Shown in pieces: positions 1-25,418 of a stretch of DNA of 64,000 nt. Position numbers and translations under genes: made by a program. Position 1 is the first letter of the stretch. Each line of letters starts with the position of its first letter. The DNA is from Maylandia zebra (lineage: Eukaryota; Chordata; Actinopteri; Cichliformes; Cichlidae), in NCBI RefSeq assembly GCF_041146795.1, contig NC_135168.1:39440370-39504369 (forward strand), written 5' to 3'. The notes beneath the pieces are model-generated. The model was not told the origin of the DNA and searched no databases. It was given only the letters and a program-made list of their open reading frames with translations.

Positions 1-1976
1 TTGAACGCAACCCAACTCCAGCGTTTCCATGGGAAACGTGCAGTTGCCAAGTCCTGTGGCGATTGAGCGCTGAGGGTCATCGTTTATTTCTGTCTGACAG
101 GAGCAAAGGGGGCAGATTGGAGAGGGGACAGCAGGGGGGGAGAAGAGGGGGAACTGTTGGGTCCTGAGGGGATGTGGAGGGCCTAAATCTCCTTTAAAAG
201 TTTATTTGTCCAAGGGATCACCTACGGCGGAGTCTGACACTGGTTTGTTGGTGTTAATGTACCGACTGTCCTCGCAAATCCCTCAGACACTTAGTCGTAT
301 TCACACTTTAAAAGAAGTGCAGCAGCAGTGTCGGGGAGGGAGGGGAGGGGGCAAAAAAGGGGGGGAGACGTGTGAAGCCGCATATGGTCGACCGTAGCGT
401 TGTTTTTCCAGAGAGTTGTTACAGCTGAGGACTAGCCTCCATCCCCCTGCTCCTCTTTGTCTCTCATTAATCTAGCACTATGGCTCTGGCTTGTTTCCAG
501 CGATGTAGAGCGAGCAGGTTTAAGTGACCACCCACCCTGAGGAAAAGCATCAGTCTGCCCCCGGTGTCACCTGCTAGTGTTTCTGCCTACATTTCACTCT
601 GTCGCCTCGTGTCTATCAGCCGCTCTAAAATAATGAGCAAAGTGCTTTAATTGTAGTTTTCGAAGCGTCGGGATTGATGGTTATACTTTGGGATGAATCT
701 CTCGCTAATTTCTCTTGTCTTGTACGAGTTGATCAACTTGTCCTTTCATTTGCTATTGTCTTTCATTTTTTCCTTTCTTACTACTCTGGTCTGCCATCTC
801 TATTTAGGGAGGCTTTAGTCCACATGTGCAATTACAGAGTTCATATTTGGTCTGAGCTCTTTCCATCACCAAGAATGAAAAGGTTGGCTATGGGATCTGT
901 GTTAGTCTCCTACTGCCGCTCCTTTATGCATGAGTTAGGACTCTGGCAGACTGGAACACCGTGGTGTCTGTGAACCCTTTTGGCTTCTCTTCACCTTACC
1001 CAATATGTCTGCTGGCTATACCTCTCATCAGCTTCTGCAAAGCATGAAATATTCATGTCCCCCTTGCTTTCTCCCTCTGCATTTTTGAATCTATTATTTT
1101 GAAGAAAGGAGCACAGGCACGTTTCCAGCTCTATCTCGGCCTCTTCCAAGGTATACGTAGCACATTAGGTGAGATGGGCATGCAGACATTTTGAGATCCA
1201 TTAGCCATTATTCGGTTTAGGTGCTTTATCTTCAGCCCCATCATGGTCTAATGTATTGTACTCTCTATTTAACGGGTCTGACCTCACTGCTTCGCACTCA
1301 AGGCCTTGAGATTTCCCTTTATTTGTGTCTGCTTCTCTCACTCCGCCTCTCAGGCCTTCTCTTTCTCTCTGCCTTCTTCCTTTCTTCAGCTGTAGCTCAC
1401 TGCATCGCAGTGTGAAGGTCAACATTGGGAGGCGGTCATCTCTACTGTGATTTGGGCAAGAAATGTGGTTTCCTGTGAGTCTGCTCAGTCTTTCCGCGCT
1501 GCCATTAGATCTGCTTCCAAGCCATGTTAACAGTGTCATTAAAGTCACAGCAGTGCTTATTGTCTCCCTGCAGACACGGCCAAAGATAGCATGTCTTCAG
1601 TCTGATTACACATTAACAGGAATTGACTTTAATATAGCTCTGATCGGGGCAGGCCACTATGGCTGGAAATGGAGAAATCTGAAAATATATACATCATTAG
1701 AAGGTTTATCATTTGGGGAGGAAACATTTTACTAATTAGCGTTCAACCAAACCGGTTAGGATTAATTTGTTTCTCTTTTTTGTTTCTTCCTGTTTTAAAA
1801 ACAAATCTTTTGGCATTTGACTATTCGTCAGAACAAAATAAATCTTTAGTGTCCATGTTCTTAATAGACCACTATAAATGTGTTACTTTGTTGTTAAATC
1901 TACATTGTTGTTTCTCTTATCACAAATATTCTTGTGTATTTCAATGTTTCTTCCTGCATATCTGCTGACATACGCT
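1..1976. other. Non-coding 5' flank or first intron of ndst1
   Basis: No coding exon could be supported here. Short open frames on both strands lack start context, splice signals and recognisable protein motifs. The G-rich stretch at 120-160 and 330-365 is low complexity. Because the first coding exon of ndst1 starts at 6899 and vertebrate NDST1 genes usually have non-coding 5' exons, this is probably upstream or 5'-intron sequence; a non-coding exon could be hidden in it. Confidence 0.5.
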
Positions 1977-2900
1977 CACCGGCCAGTTCATTAGGTACAC
2001 GTTGGACCCCCTTTTGCCTTTAAAACTGGAAGCACTCCTCAGAGATTTTGGTCCATATTGACATGACAGCATCACACAGCTGCTGCTGAATTGTCAGCTG
2101 CACGTCCGCGATATAAATCTTGTAATGTAGATTCCTCCACATCCCAGAGGTGCTTTATTGGATTGACAATCTGGTGATTGTAGGGGTCATTTGAGTACAG
2201 TGAACTCATTGTCATGTTCAAGAAAGCAGTTTGAGATGATTTGAACTTTGTGAAATGGTGTCTTATCTTGCTTAAAGCAGCCATAAGTAGACTGCTTCAC
2301 TATGCATAAAGGGATGGACATGGTTGGCAACAATACTGCCAAGAAAATAATCCCACACTTTTACTGCAATCAGCAGCCTGAACCAATACAAGGCATATAT
2401 CCGTGCTTTTATGTTGTTTATGCCAAATTCTGACCCCACAATCTGAATGCTGCTGCAGAAATCAAGACTCATTTTTTTCTGTTCTTGTCTGATATGATTG
2501 ATACCCGTTGTGGTCTTCTGCTGCTGTCGCCCATCTGCTTCCAGGTTGGATGTGTTGTGTATTCATCGATCTTCCTCTGCATACCTTTGTTGTAACAAGC
2601 AGTTATTTAAGTTGCTGTTCCCATCTTATCAGCTCACAGCAGCCTGGCCATTCTCCTCTGACCTCTGGCATCATGGCATTTTTCTCCCAGAGAGCTGCCA
2701 CTCACTGGATATATTCTCTGTAAACTCTAGCGATGGTTGTGCGGGAAATTTCCAGTAGATCAGCAGTTTCTGAAATACTCAGACCAGCCCATCTGGCACC
2801 AACAACCATACCACATTTAAAGTAACTTAAATCACCTTTCTTCTCCATTTCAATAGTAAGTTTGAACTTCAGCCGGTATTCGCAATCATGCCTCTATGCT
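1977..2900 (-). mobile_element. Tc1-like DNA transposon remnant
   Basis: The left end carries the terminal motif CACCGGCCAGTTCATTAGGT, a variant of a very common fish Tc1-family terminus (usual form CACCGGCCACTTTATTAGGT). The minus strand holds broken pieces of a DD34E-type transposase: the segment read near 2330-2300 (VANHVHPFM) and the segment near 2160-2130 (IKHLWDV, from the PDLNPIEHLWDV block). Further in, 2740-2830 matches the helix-turn-helix part. The right end fades out near 2900 without a clear terminal repeat. It is inactive, with several in-frame breaks and deletions relative to the family. Confidence 0.8.
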
Positions 2901-2929
2901 CATTGAACAAAACAACTTAGAGCTTGTCA

Positions 2930-3490
2930 TGAATCGCCGTGCGGCAGGCAGGAGTAGGACCCAAAATGCAGGACTCACAGGCACGAGGGAATGAACTCAA
3001 AACTCAGCTTTATTCGCTGGCAGAACAAATATACAAACTAAACTAAACTGGGAAACCAAACTAAGAACTCACAGAGAGACACAGGGAGATCCACACACGG
3101 CATGAGGGACGACGTCACACTGAACAGAGGGAGACGCAGACAGAAATACACAGAGGGTTAACGAGGGAAGTGGGAACACACGGGGAACACAGGTGACACT
3201 GATAATCATAACGAGACAGGGCGGGGTGAACTGAACACTGACGGGAGAGGTGAAACAGGAAGTACAGGAGGAGAGAGAGCACGAGTAGAACCCCAACGTA
3301 ACAGGCAGGGGAGACATGGAATAAACACGAAAGGGGACGAGGGCTCATAAATACATAGAGGGTACACAGGGGGAAGAGAGAGCACGGGGAGAACTTAGAC
3401 ATAATGGGCAGGGGAAGCATGGAATAAAATACAAACATACAAGGAAACTAAGAACGCTGGGCCAACATGGCCCAGGACCATGACAGTACC
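2930..3490. repeat. Unclassified fish interspersed repeat, copy 1
   Basis: This stretch resembles the block at 31915-32470: both contain a run like AAATGCAGGACTC, then CAGCTTTATT (or CAGCTTTTATT) followed by GCTGGCA and a long A-, C- and G-rich purine tract with repeated CACAGGG and GGGTTAACGAGACG-like pieces. It ends in GGCCCAGGACCATGACAG followed by a run of eight C. I do not recognise the superfamily. No coding sequence is evident, and no terminal repeats could be paired. Confidence 0.55.
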
Positions 3491-3656
3491 CCCCCCTCAA
3501 GGGCTGGCTCCAGACAGCCCAAACACAGAAAAACAAAACCAAACAGAAAACAACCCAGGGCGGGCGGCGGGGGCCCAGGACGGAGGGCCCGGAACAGAAA
3601 ACAAAAGAGGAGCACAGCAAACACCGGAGCCCAAGAAAACAACCCAAACACAGAGC

Positions 3657-4221
3657 AGTTCAGGGGGCCGACCATGCGGAAGGCAACGGCGGAGACGCGG
3701 AACCAGTTCAGGGGGCCGACCGTGCGGAAGGCAACGGCGGCGACGCGGAAACAGTTCAGGAGGCCGGCCGTGCGCAAGGCAACGGCGGCGATGCGGAAAC
3801 AGTACAGGAGGCCCGCCGCGCGCAAGGCAACGGCGGCGACGCGGAAACAGTTCAGGAGGCCGGCCGCGCGCAAGGCAACGGCGGCGGCGAAGGAGACGAC
3901 GGAGCAGTTCAGGAGGCCGACCGCGCGGAAGGCAGCGGCGGCGGCGAAGGAGACGGAGCAGTTCAGGAGGCCGACCGCGCGGAAGGCAGCGGCGGCGGCG
4001 AAGGAGACGACGGAGCAGTTCAGGAGGCCGACCGCGCGGAAGGCAGCGGCGGCGGCGAAGGAGACGACGGAGCAGTTCAGGGGGCCGACCGCGCGGAAGG
4101 CAGCGGCGGCGGCGAAGGAGACGACGGAGCAGTTCAGGGGGCCGACCGCGCGGAAGGCAGCGGCGGCGGCGAAGGAGACGACGGAGCAGTTCAGGGGGCC
4201 GACCGCGCGGAAGGCAGCGGC
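3657..4221. repeat. GC-rich minisatellite, 48-bp then 57-bp units
   Basis: About eleven tandem copies of a unit beginning with CAGTTCAGGAGGCCGACCGC are visible. Early copies (about 3700-3890) are 48 bp; later copies (about 3900-4221) are 57 bp, with small slips such as one copy missing three bases. Both lengths are multiples of three, so long frames stay open on both strands (3467-4282 plus, 3448-4266 minus). The predicted products are Arg/Ala-rich or Pro/Leu-rich low-complexity repeats and I do not call them genes. The array is bracketed by the same 16-bp word, CCCAGGACCATGACAG, at 3471 and 4221. Confidence 0.9.
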
Positions 4222-4245
4222 CCAGGACCATGACAGAGCTAGCTG

Positions 4246-4317
4246 CTTATTTAGTTTAATGTCCAATAGTACATTAAACTAAATAAGGTGAGCATATGCC
4301 AAAAGGCATATGCTCAC
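4246..4317. repeat. Two adjacent perfect hairpins
   Basis: Hairpin 1 has perfect 17-bp arms at 4246-4262 and 4271-4287 around an 8-base loop. Hairpin 2 follows at once, with perfect 13-bp arms GTGAGCATATGCC at 4288-4300 and 4305-4317 around an AAAA loop. They lie just beyond the minisatellite. Possible explanations are the ends of a small palindromic element or a structure within the surrounding repeat; the sequence does not decide. Confidence 0.85.
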
Positions 4318-4810
4318 ATATTTAAAAGGAGGAAAACTATAAACTTACTATAATTTAAAACTAGGAACTCACTGTGGTGAGGTGAAAAGATACTACAACA
4401 GAGGACAAGGGGGGACAGCAAGTATATCTACACAGGAGGGTGATGGGGGGAGTGGAAACAGCTGCGGAGAATGAGACACCGTTAAACCAAATCACAGTGA
4501 ACAAGACAAAGGAAGCAAAAGTAAAAACAAAGCACCAGGACTACAAACTCTCAAAGTAAAACAGGAACTGATGACTTAATGAGGAAAACATCATACACGA
4601 GACATGAATAAACTAAATGCAAGAGGCTTGACACGGGAGGGAGGAAAAGAGAACTAGACTAAATTCGCTAGGAGAAGGAATACAAGACATAATCTAAACC
4701 TCACACAACCCTGAGATCTCAATATATATCGAGTAAATAAACAAAACTAGAAAGTCCAAAAACTCAAATGCTGGGAAAACAAACCCATGACCATAAAACC
4801 ATAACACATC
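4318..4810. repeat. Purine-rich repeat, probable continuation of the same family
   Basis: The segment resumes the A/G-rich style of 2930-3490, with words such as AAACAGGAA, GACATGAATAAACTAAA and a terminal CTGGGAAAACAAACCCATGACCAT that recalls the GGCCCAGGACCATGAC end of copy 1. It may be the other half of one element interrupted by the minisatellite and hairpins, or a second copy. No gene is visible. Confidence 0.4.
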
Positions 4811-6768
4811 ATCGTGATACAATTTTAAGATCAAGTGAATAAGGTTTGTTGATTAATATTCTGGTCCTCATTATTGGAGCCATGTAGATTTCTGAAGCAT
4901 CTTGACGCTGAGAAATCTAAAAAGAAAACTGTGCTTCTTTACAGTGGTAATAGTTGTCACCCTGGTCATGTCCTCTGCTTCACTGTTTCCATCAGGAGTC
5001 ACTTCCTGTGGCTAATCATACTTTGATATGCTGTGGCACGAACCCTGGCTCCATAAGAAAGGAACAAACAAGGTACCCGGGGATCTTCAAGCAACCAGCT
5101 CTGTTGGTTTTTGTCTGCACCGCTGTGATATATTCTCTGAACACCCACTGTTTTTTTTCACGGCCTCTCTTTACATTAGTCTCTGCATCCCCATGAAGGG
5201 AGAAGTTGGACACGACTCAGAGAAAAAAGACGTGCAATTTCTTCCACAGATCTTGCAGGAGGCAGATTTAAGGCATCCTGTTAAGCTTAGCTGGAAGGAT
5301 AGCCGGGGCAGAGACACTTGCCAGACCTTGATTCTCATTAAAAGGACACCGGATGCACTTGATTTTCTCCACTTTGGAATTCCGTTTGAGCCGAGCTCAG
5401 CGCGGCCACTTGTGTATTTTTGACGTTACTGCTTACTTTTAATTAAACCTAGGTTTATCGGGTTACCAATAAACCCTTTAATGGCATTATTACATCTACT
5501 TTATGTCCCCTTTGTGTCTTGCTGGGTTTCGTGGTCACTGTTTAATGTCTTCGGGTTGAGGGGTATGTGTCTCTAATGCAGCATCTATGGTTTTTACACA
5601 GGGATGTGTGCACGGTGCAATAGCTCTTCCCGCTTAATGGTCAGACCATTTTCCATGCAAAGGTAATGATGCTCCATCTCATTTCTCCACCAGGAGACTT
5701 AATGGAGAAATGATGTTTTTGTAAGTGACTCGCTCATACCATTCTCATGCTGGATGCTTTACTTTTCACACTTGGCTTGATGGAGGTTGCCTAAAGGGCT
5801 GGTATATTATGTTAGGTCTGCTGAGGGTATGGAAATGTATATAGAGTGTGATAAGGGATTTTTTCCAAGAGTAAAGGATCCTTTTGTTGCCAGGTCTGTC
5901 TGTCACTCCCATCCACTCCTCTGCTCTTGGATCGCTTCCCTTCCATCGGCTTGTTTTTCCTTTCTTCTCTCCGTTTTGGTTCCGATACTGTGCGGATTTG
6001 AGAGAAATAGAAGGCGAATGTCCCCATGGGTGATGGCTTCACTTGCACGCAGTCACACAATTCTGAGCTGAACTGGGAATTGGCTCACCCTGAAGCTTTG
6101 TCACTCAAATTTTGCCTATTGATTGTGTGGAGGCTGCGTGAGCGGGTGATTTGTGTGTGTGTGTGTGTGTGTTATGTTTGCACACACAGGGGTTAGGCGT
6201 GTGTGTGTGTGTAGGGGAAAACTGGCAGCTCTTACTTTGTGTAGGTGAATGCAAGGACTACTTTGGAGCGAACTTTTGGAGTGCTGGCACTGCCAGTATG
6301 CAACATCTCCCACACACGGCTAATCCCACTCAACAAAAGAACGTGATATGCTGTTTGTTCTATAGGAGCTGATGCTTGTGCTGTTAGATTTTAACGCTAT
6401 TTCCTTCTGTCTTGCCGTTTTTCTAGGTCAGGAGATTTAATCCTGGGGGAATGCTGTTGAGATGACCTGCGTGGCCTTTGTTTCCTCAAGAGATTATTCT
6501 CCAATCAAAAGAGTGGAGCAAAATCGAGCCAGGACATGCTTGACAGGTTTACATGATGGACAGGTGATGGAGTCTTCCATCATCTTTCTCCACCAGTGAC
6601 TCGGCCTGCCAGCTCTCCCCGCGAGGCATAAGTGTGTACCAGCAGTCCAAGGCCCCTTATTTGTTTGCCATGGTGACATAAGCAGTGCTGCAATATGAGG
6701 GAGAACCAAAACCGCCTCATTTCTTTCTCCAGTAGCTCCTGCAGCTGCTATCTTAATGCTTCTTATAT
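4811..6768. other. Non-coding stretch with GT microsatellites
   Basis: No supported exon. A 131-residue open frame at 5028-5423 has no recognisable motif and unremarkable context, so it is not called. Short (GT)n runs lie at about 6152-6172 and 6200-6213. A plausible splice acceptor (TTATATTTAG) ends at about 6772 and would give a 5' UTR leader of about 127 bases ahead of the ndst1 start codon. Confidence 0.5.
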
Positions 6769-6898
6769 TTAGCTCCATAACAAGGCTGACCTTGCTCTGA
6801 GAATCCCCTGCTCGCTGTCCTCTATCCACACTGAGAGAGAGACTGTCCCCCAAGGTGTGCTGCTGAGCCGGCGCGGCAGAGCGGTGTGGCGTGAGACG

Positions 6899-20777
<13,879 letters not shown>

Positions 20778-22540
20778 CAGCACCACAGGGGAAAACCACA
20801 CCTCCTCATACTGAACCACTAATATTCCCTGCTGGGGCTCACTGGCCTCATGGCCTGAAATGTTGAAGATCCCAATTTGTTTTGACTGAGATTTGAGGAT
20901 GAGACATCCGCATACAACTCAAGACTCAACTGTGATCTTCCTAAATAGGGCAACAGTGGGCAAACCAGGAACATGGAAGCCTTAACGGTGTGCACTGAAG
21001 AAGAGACCGGGGAAGACTCAAGAGGACGCACACGAGGGATTGTCGGTGTTTGATAATCACATGGCCGTTCTCCTCAATCAAACTTATCATCACTTGAACT
21101 TCTTCCTGGAAATCAGAGGAAGGGAATAAAGTCTGAAATTTCAGTTGTGGGACACAGGTGATGGAGAGCATCACCTGTGTCCCCGCCAATGAATTTTCAC
21201 GTAAGGAGCACATTAAAGCAGGCTTAATGGATGATATCCCGATCGCCTGAGAGACATTGGTTCCAAATGCCTTTGATGCACGTGTTTGTATGAAGGGAGA
21301 ATGGGACGTCTGAAGTCTTGACTTAGGCTGCATGTTGTAGCCTTATTTGATAGGCCTTGGTAGAATCTAGTTATCACGTTACAAGTGCCAGGACAAGAAT
21401 CTTCCTTAAACTATTACCACATGGACTTTTCATGGCTCTTTTTTTTAAAGTGTTTTTTTTCCTTTACTTTGATTTTAACGTCTCTGTAATGCGGATGGCA
21501 ATGCATTGCTGTAGAATGTACCAAAATTAAACACTTTAGCGCCATTGGTTTCATATGGGCCAGATGTACAGTACAGTTGCGTACACTGTTTTCAGCTTAG
21601 CATGCTCTGTAGCCAGTTTTACAACCATTTGATTGGCTACAGCAGGAACATAGGACGGGTGATGAAAGCACATTGTTTGAAGATAAAAGGTTACTGGAAA
21701 GCACACTCACGAAATTGTTCCTACTACAATCTGTGAAGAAGAAGATCATAAGCTAGCTACTGTATGTTAACGCCACACTCTGGTCCCACAAGATTCAGAA
21801 GATTGTGCATCTCAAAATCTGGTGTCAGCATTGTTGTTGTTTTTTGTTTGTTTGTTTTGTTTTGTTTTTTAATCACAGCTGTTTATGTTTTCTTATGTTC
21901 TGTTTCATGTCACTCAATAGAAAAGGTTTCGTTTGGGAGATTAAAAGCTGACTCTGCTTATTTAAAAACAGAACAAACACTTAAAGTCACCCGGCAAACC
22001 AACAGTTCGCCCAGAGAGACCGCTCAGACATTTTGGTTGTCGGTCAAGGTGTTACCACTGCAACTAGATGTCAAACGTAGGTAACAAAAAGCTGCTCTTC
22101 TTGCAATAGTTTTGTACGATGTTCTGATGTTATAACAATGCACATGACGGTGACTTTATAATGTAAATAATGCGAAAACCCTCTGTAGACCTAAATTATT
22201 GAATGTGTTTGGGTTTACACTCTCCATCAGCCCATTGTGTGAAATGTCAGTGCTCTACTGAGGGGGAGTGTGGAAATTTTTATTTTATTTTATTTTTCTC
22301 CTCACTGTGCAGAGGTGTGTCGCTGAGATTCTTTCCTCTCATGTCCTCTCACTGCCAACTGTTGTACAAAGGTACTGAGTCTCTCCATATAAAGTATTAA
22401 ATGATAACACATAACAGCAACGATGGTACTAATCTCCTGGACTGTATGATAAAGATTTGTAATTGTTGTCAATAATTTTTACAGTGTAACTAATATTGTC
22501 GGTGCTTTTTAATTTGCAAATAAAACACCACTGTATTTTT
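20778..22540 (+). other. ndst1: Probable 3' UTR of ndst1
   Basis: No coding exon follows the ndst1 stop at 20775-20777. A canonical AATAAA lies at 22519-22524, and the spacer beyond is repeat-rich. A long 3' UTR of about 1.75 kb is therefore the simplest reading. Short open frames on both strands inside it show no motifs. Confidence 0.55.
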
Positions 22541-22695
22541 CAGTAGTTGGATCTTTTTTCCTCTCCTTTCTCTGCTGTTTGGCTTCCAGCTGTTTTTGTT
22601 TGTTTGTTTTACATAAACAGCTCTTTCATTTAATAAAGTCATGCAAAAGCCTACCTCATGCTATGATTATATAAGAATATGGAAACAAGATTAAA

Positions 22696-23018
22696 CAGTG
22701 GCGGATCTAGAAAACTCTACATTTGGGTGGGGGCAAGAGGTCTAGGCAGGGTGGCACATACCTCTTCAGTGAAGGTTGTGAAAATCCCTTATCAGAATCA
22801 GAATACTTTATTGATCCCTGGGGGAAATTATTTATATGAATATGTCAACAAAATATCCACAAAACACTTTAAATTATTAAGTGCATGATCTCTTCTAAGA
22901 AAACAAAGACAATTAGGTTGAGAAAATTAGTTGGGGACAGAAAATTGGGGTGGGGGGAGCACGGATCTACAGCATTGGGTCAGTTGCCCCCCTTTGCCTC
23001 CCTGTAGATCCACCCCTG
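22696..23018. mobile_element. Small non-autonomous hAT-type element with nested LINE tail
   Basis: The ends are CAGTGGCGGATCTAG and, inverted, CAGGGGTGGATCTAC. They are flanked by near-identical 8-bp duplications, AGATTAAA at 22688-22695 and AGATTAGA at 23019-23026, as expected for hAT. The interior is short, G-rich and non-coding. Inside it, 22793-22832 (CAGAATACTTTATTGATCCC then TGGGGGAAATT) is the antisense 3' tail of a fish LINE family, so a later or co-mobilised insertion is nested here. Confidence 0.75.
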
Positions 23019-23249
23019 AGATTAGAAGATGAGCCTAGTGTCAAAATGCTCACAGAGTCTTGTGAAAAGGGAAGTTTCTTCCAGGGTTGGATGCAGTCCT
23101 GTGAAGTCCATCCATAGGAATTAAGGAGTGTAAGCAACTTTGTGTTGCTGCTAGCTAAAAGCTAATTGCTTGAAAACAGTCTGATCACCTCTAGAACAGC
23201 AGTTTTGGTGGTTTGATGGTTTTATAGCATTCGTTTGTGTCTTGTAACA

Positions 23250-24000
23250 CAATACTACAAATTTCCCAGGTGTGAAAGTCCCGTCAAAGACACCCTAAAG
23301 GTCAGTCAGTACAATGCTCAGATACTGCACACAACAAAAGGCCAACAGCTACATGTCAGACTCTTCAGGCCTCTGTTAGCATGTTAAATGTTCATGACGG
23401 TATAATTGGAAAAAGACTGAACAAGTATGGCTTGTTTAAGGTTTTGCCAGCCAAAAGCCTCTTCTCTCTAAAATGAACATGTCACCACAGCTTAAGTTTG
23501 GAAAGTTGAACAAACCACAAGATTGTTTTGAACGGTCTTGTCTGTCTAAAGGACAAAGTAGAAATGTTTCACCAGAGTCACATTTGGTGAAAAGCAAACG
23601 TAGCATATTAGCACAAACACCTCATAGCAGCTGTCAAGCATAGTTGGCAAGAGGATTTGGGCTTGGTTTGGAGCCACAATACCTGGTCACCTACAGTTAC
23701 TGAGTCAACCATAAACTCCTCTGTATACTGAAGTATTCCAGTCAAATGAGAGGCCATCTGTCCGGCAGCTAAAGCTCGGACAAAACTAGGTCATGCAACA
23801 TCGCAGTGATCCCAAGCACAGCAGCAAATCTACAACAGAATGGCAAAAAAGAAATGTCCTAATCAAAGTTCAGATCTCAATCTGATTGAATTGCTGGGGT
23901 GGGACCTCAAGAGAGCTGTGCATAAACTAACACCTGCAAACATCAACGGACGGTTAGTGCTACCAAAGGTGGCCTGTACTCTGTACTTTCTTTTTTGCAT
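23250..24000 (+). mobile_element. Tc1-like transposase remnant
   Basis: The plus strand follows a widespread fish Tc1 family: GTTCATGACGGTATAATTGG, then AAAGACTGAACAAGTATGG, a GAACATG block, a GATCCCAAGCACA block, and a C-terminal piece near 23865-23935 reading SSDLNLIE-L-WDLKRAVH, equivalent to SPDLNPIE-W-DLK. It is broken by several frame changes. Confidence 0.75.
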
Positions 24001-25200
24001 TACTATAAAAGGACACCTTTCTGATGCTGGCTTGTTTTAACTAGCCACTCACTTCCACTCTACTTCCACTCCACTAACTCTTTCTTAACCAAAATGTACA
24101 TTTGAAAGTATTTTTTTCCAGTGAATTATAAAGACTTGAGTATTAAATTGTGACACGAAGTGCATGCAGTTTTTAACAGAGCGTAAATATGTTTTTCAGC
24201 CCTGAAAATATCATTATGGGTATAAGAAGCCTAAAAATATTTTGGTTATAATTAGTTGGCTTAAAGACCTCCTAATTTTGACCCAGCCTTATAAGCACCA
24301 AGGTCATGTGACTGTAAAAATGTTAACGTGTGGTAGTAAATTTTGCAGTCCTAAATAAGTCCTTAAATATATTACAGTCCACAGGTGGGAGTTTGTATGA
24401 ACTATTATTTTAGGGGTAGCTGTAAATTATAAGCATTCAACGTGATGATGACCATTATGCAGAGATTTCTAGAAGCTTCCCAGTCTCCTGGTTTGGATTG
24501 AAAAACAAACTGTTTTTCTTTTTGTTTCACTTTATGGAGACGTGAAGCAGACAAACCAAATCCCTTGATAGCACATTCAGCACTAACTTTTATTAAGTAA
24601 AAACTTTTACTTACTTACATAAGTCTTTTACTCTAAAGTCCACCAGATTTACAAGTAATTCATATTTCTTCTTTTCGTTTCCTCATTGGGGAAAACACCT
24701 TAAAGTGTACAAAGAAGTCTCATCTTATTCCTAAAAAGGCCAACATAAAAAGTAGACAAATGTACTCACCACATTTCCCTTAACATTGTTGTAATTGTAA
24801 TGTCTAAAACTTTGTTTTAAAAGAACACTGCATATTACTATGATTTGATTCACTGTTTCTTTATTCTTTAAGCTATAATAGTAATATTAGCCTTTATTTG
24901 TAATTATGGGAATATTATTATAATATTTTCAATTATATAACATGTACTTTATCTACTAATACAACTACCTAAATGTCATAATGTGCAGTATTTAGTAATG
25001 AAACCTAAAGTATGTATTTTCACTGATGTAGTAATTCAGTCATCTAATAAACTACTGTAGTATTATTACTAGCAGCATTATTTATATTTACAAATAATTA
25101 ATGTTTACTTGCTAGAATTAGCAGAGGCAACTGAAAATACTATACTATCAAACAATAATGGTAAATTCTAGATCTTAAACCGTCGCTTATGTCGCTGCTG
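24001..25200. other. AT-rich spacer upstream of cd74a
   Basis: No exon, repeat end or coding motif could be supported. Several short poly-T and TATTAT-type runs are present, with no further recognisable element. Confidence 0.5.
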
Positions 25201-25243
25201 TCTGCCTCTGTCAACAGATGATGCTATTAAATCAGCCAATCAG
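25201..25243 (+). promoter_or_regulatory. cd74a: Candidate class II-type X/Y box promoter module of cd74a
   Basis: TCTGTCAACAGATG at 25207-25220 resembles the X1 box (consensus CCTAGCAACAGATG, bound by RFX). A CCAAT box in AGCCAATCAG at 25234-25243 is the complement of a Y box (CTGATTGGCT, bound by NF-Y). The module lies about 180-220 bp before the start codon, where such a promoter is expected. CD74 is known to be co-regulated with MHC class II by CIITA through these boxes. The spacing is shorter than in mammalian class II genes and the CCAAT is inverted, so this is a candidate only. Confidence 0.45.
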
Positions 25244-25418
25244 AGTGGCGCTAGTGATCCGTCCCACAACTTCTTGTTCTTTTTTTTTTTAAATAGAGAG
25301 GCTTTCTGTGGAACCCGTCTGGTTTTCTTTTCCTCATTTTGTAGGCAATTTATGCTCTAGACGTGTTGCTCTTTGTTCAGTTTGTTGCTTGAAGGAACGG
25401 AAAGAACTCCTAACACAG

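Noticed and set aside
3448-4282. Long open frames (about 240-270 codons) on both strands
   Set aside because: They are produced by a minisatellite whose units are multiples of three; the products are simple repeats without domains, and frames are open in several registers at once.
3000-4810. Possible retroviral or LTR element
   Set aside because: No long terminal repeats, primer-binding site, or gag/pol-like motifs could be seen; left as an unclassified repeat.
5028-5423. 131-codon open frame upstream of ndst1
   Set aside because: No recognisable motif, no splice partner, and composition like the surrounding non-coding DNA.
6151-6372. Cys/Val-rich frame over the GT repeats
   Set aside because: It is an artefact of the microsatellite.
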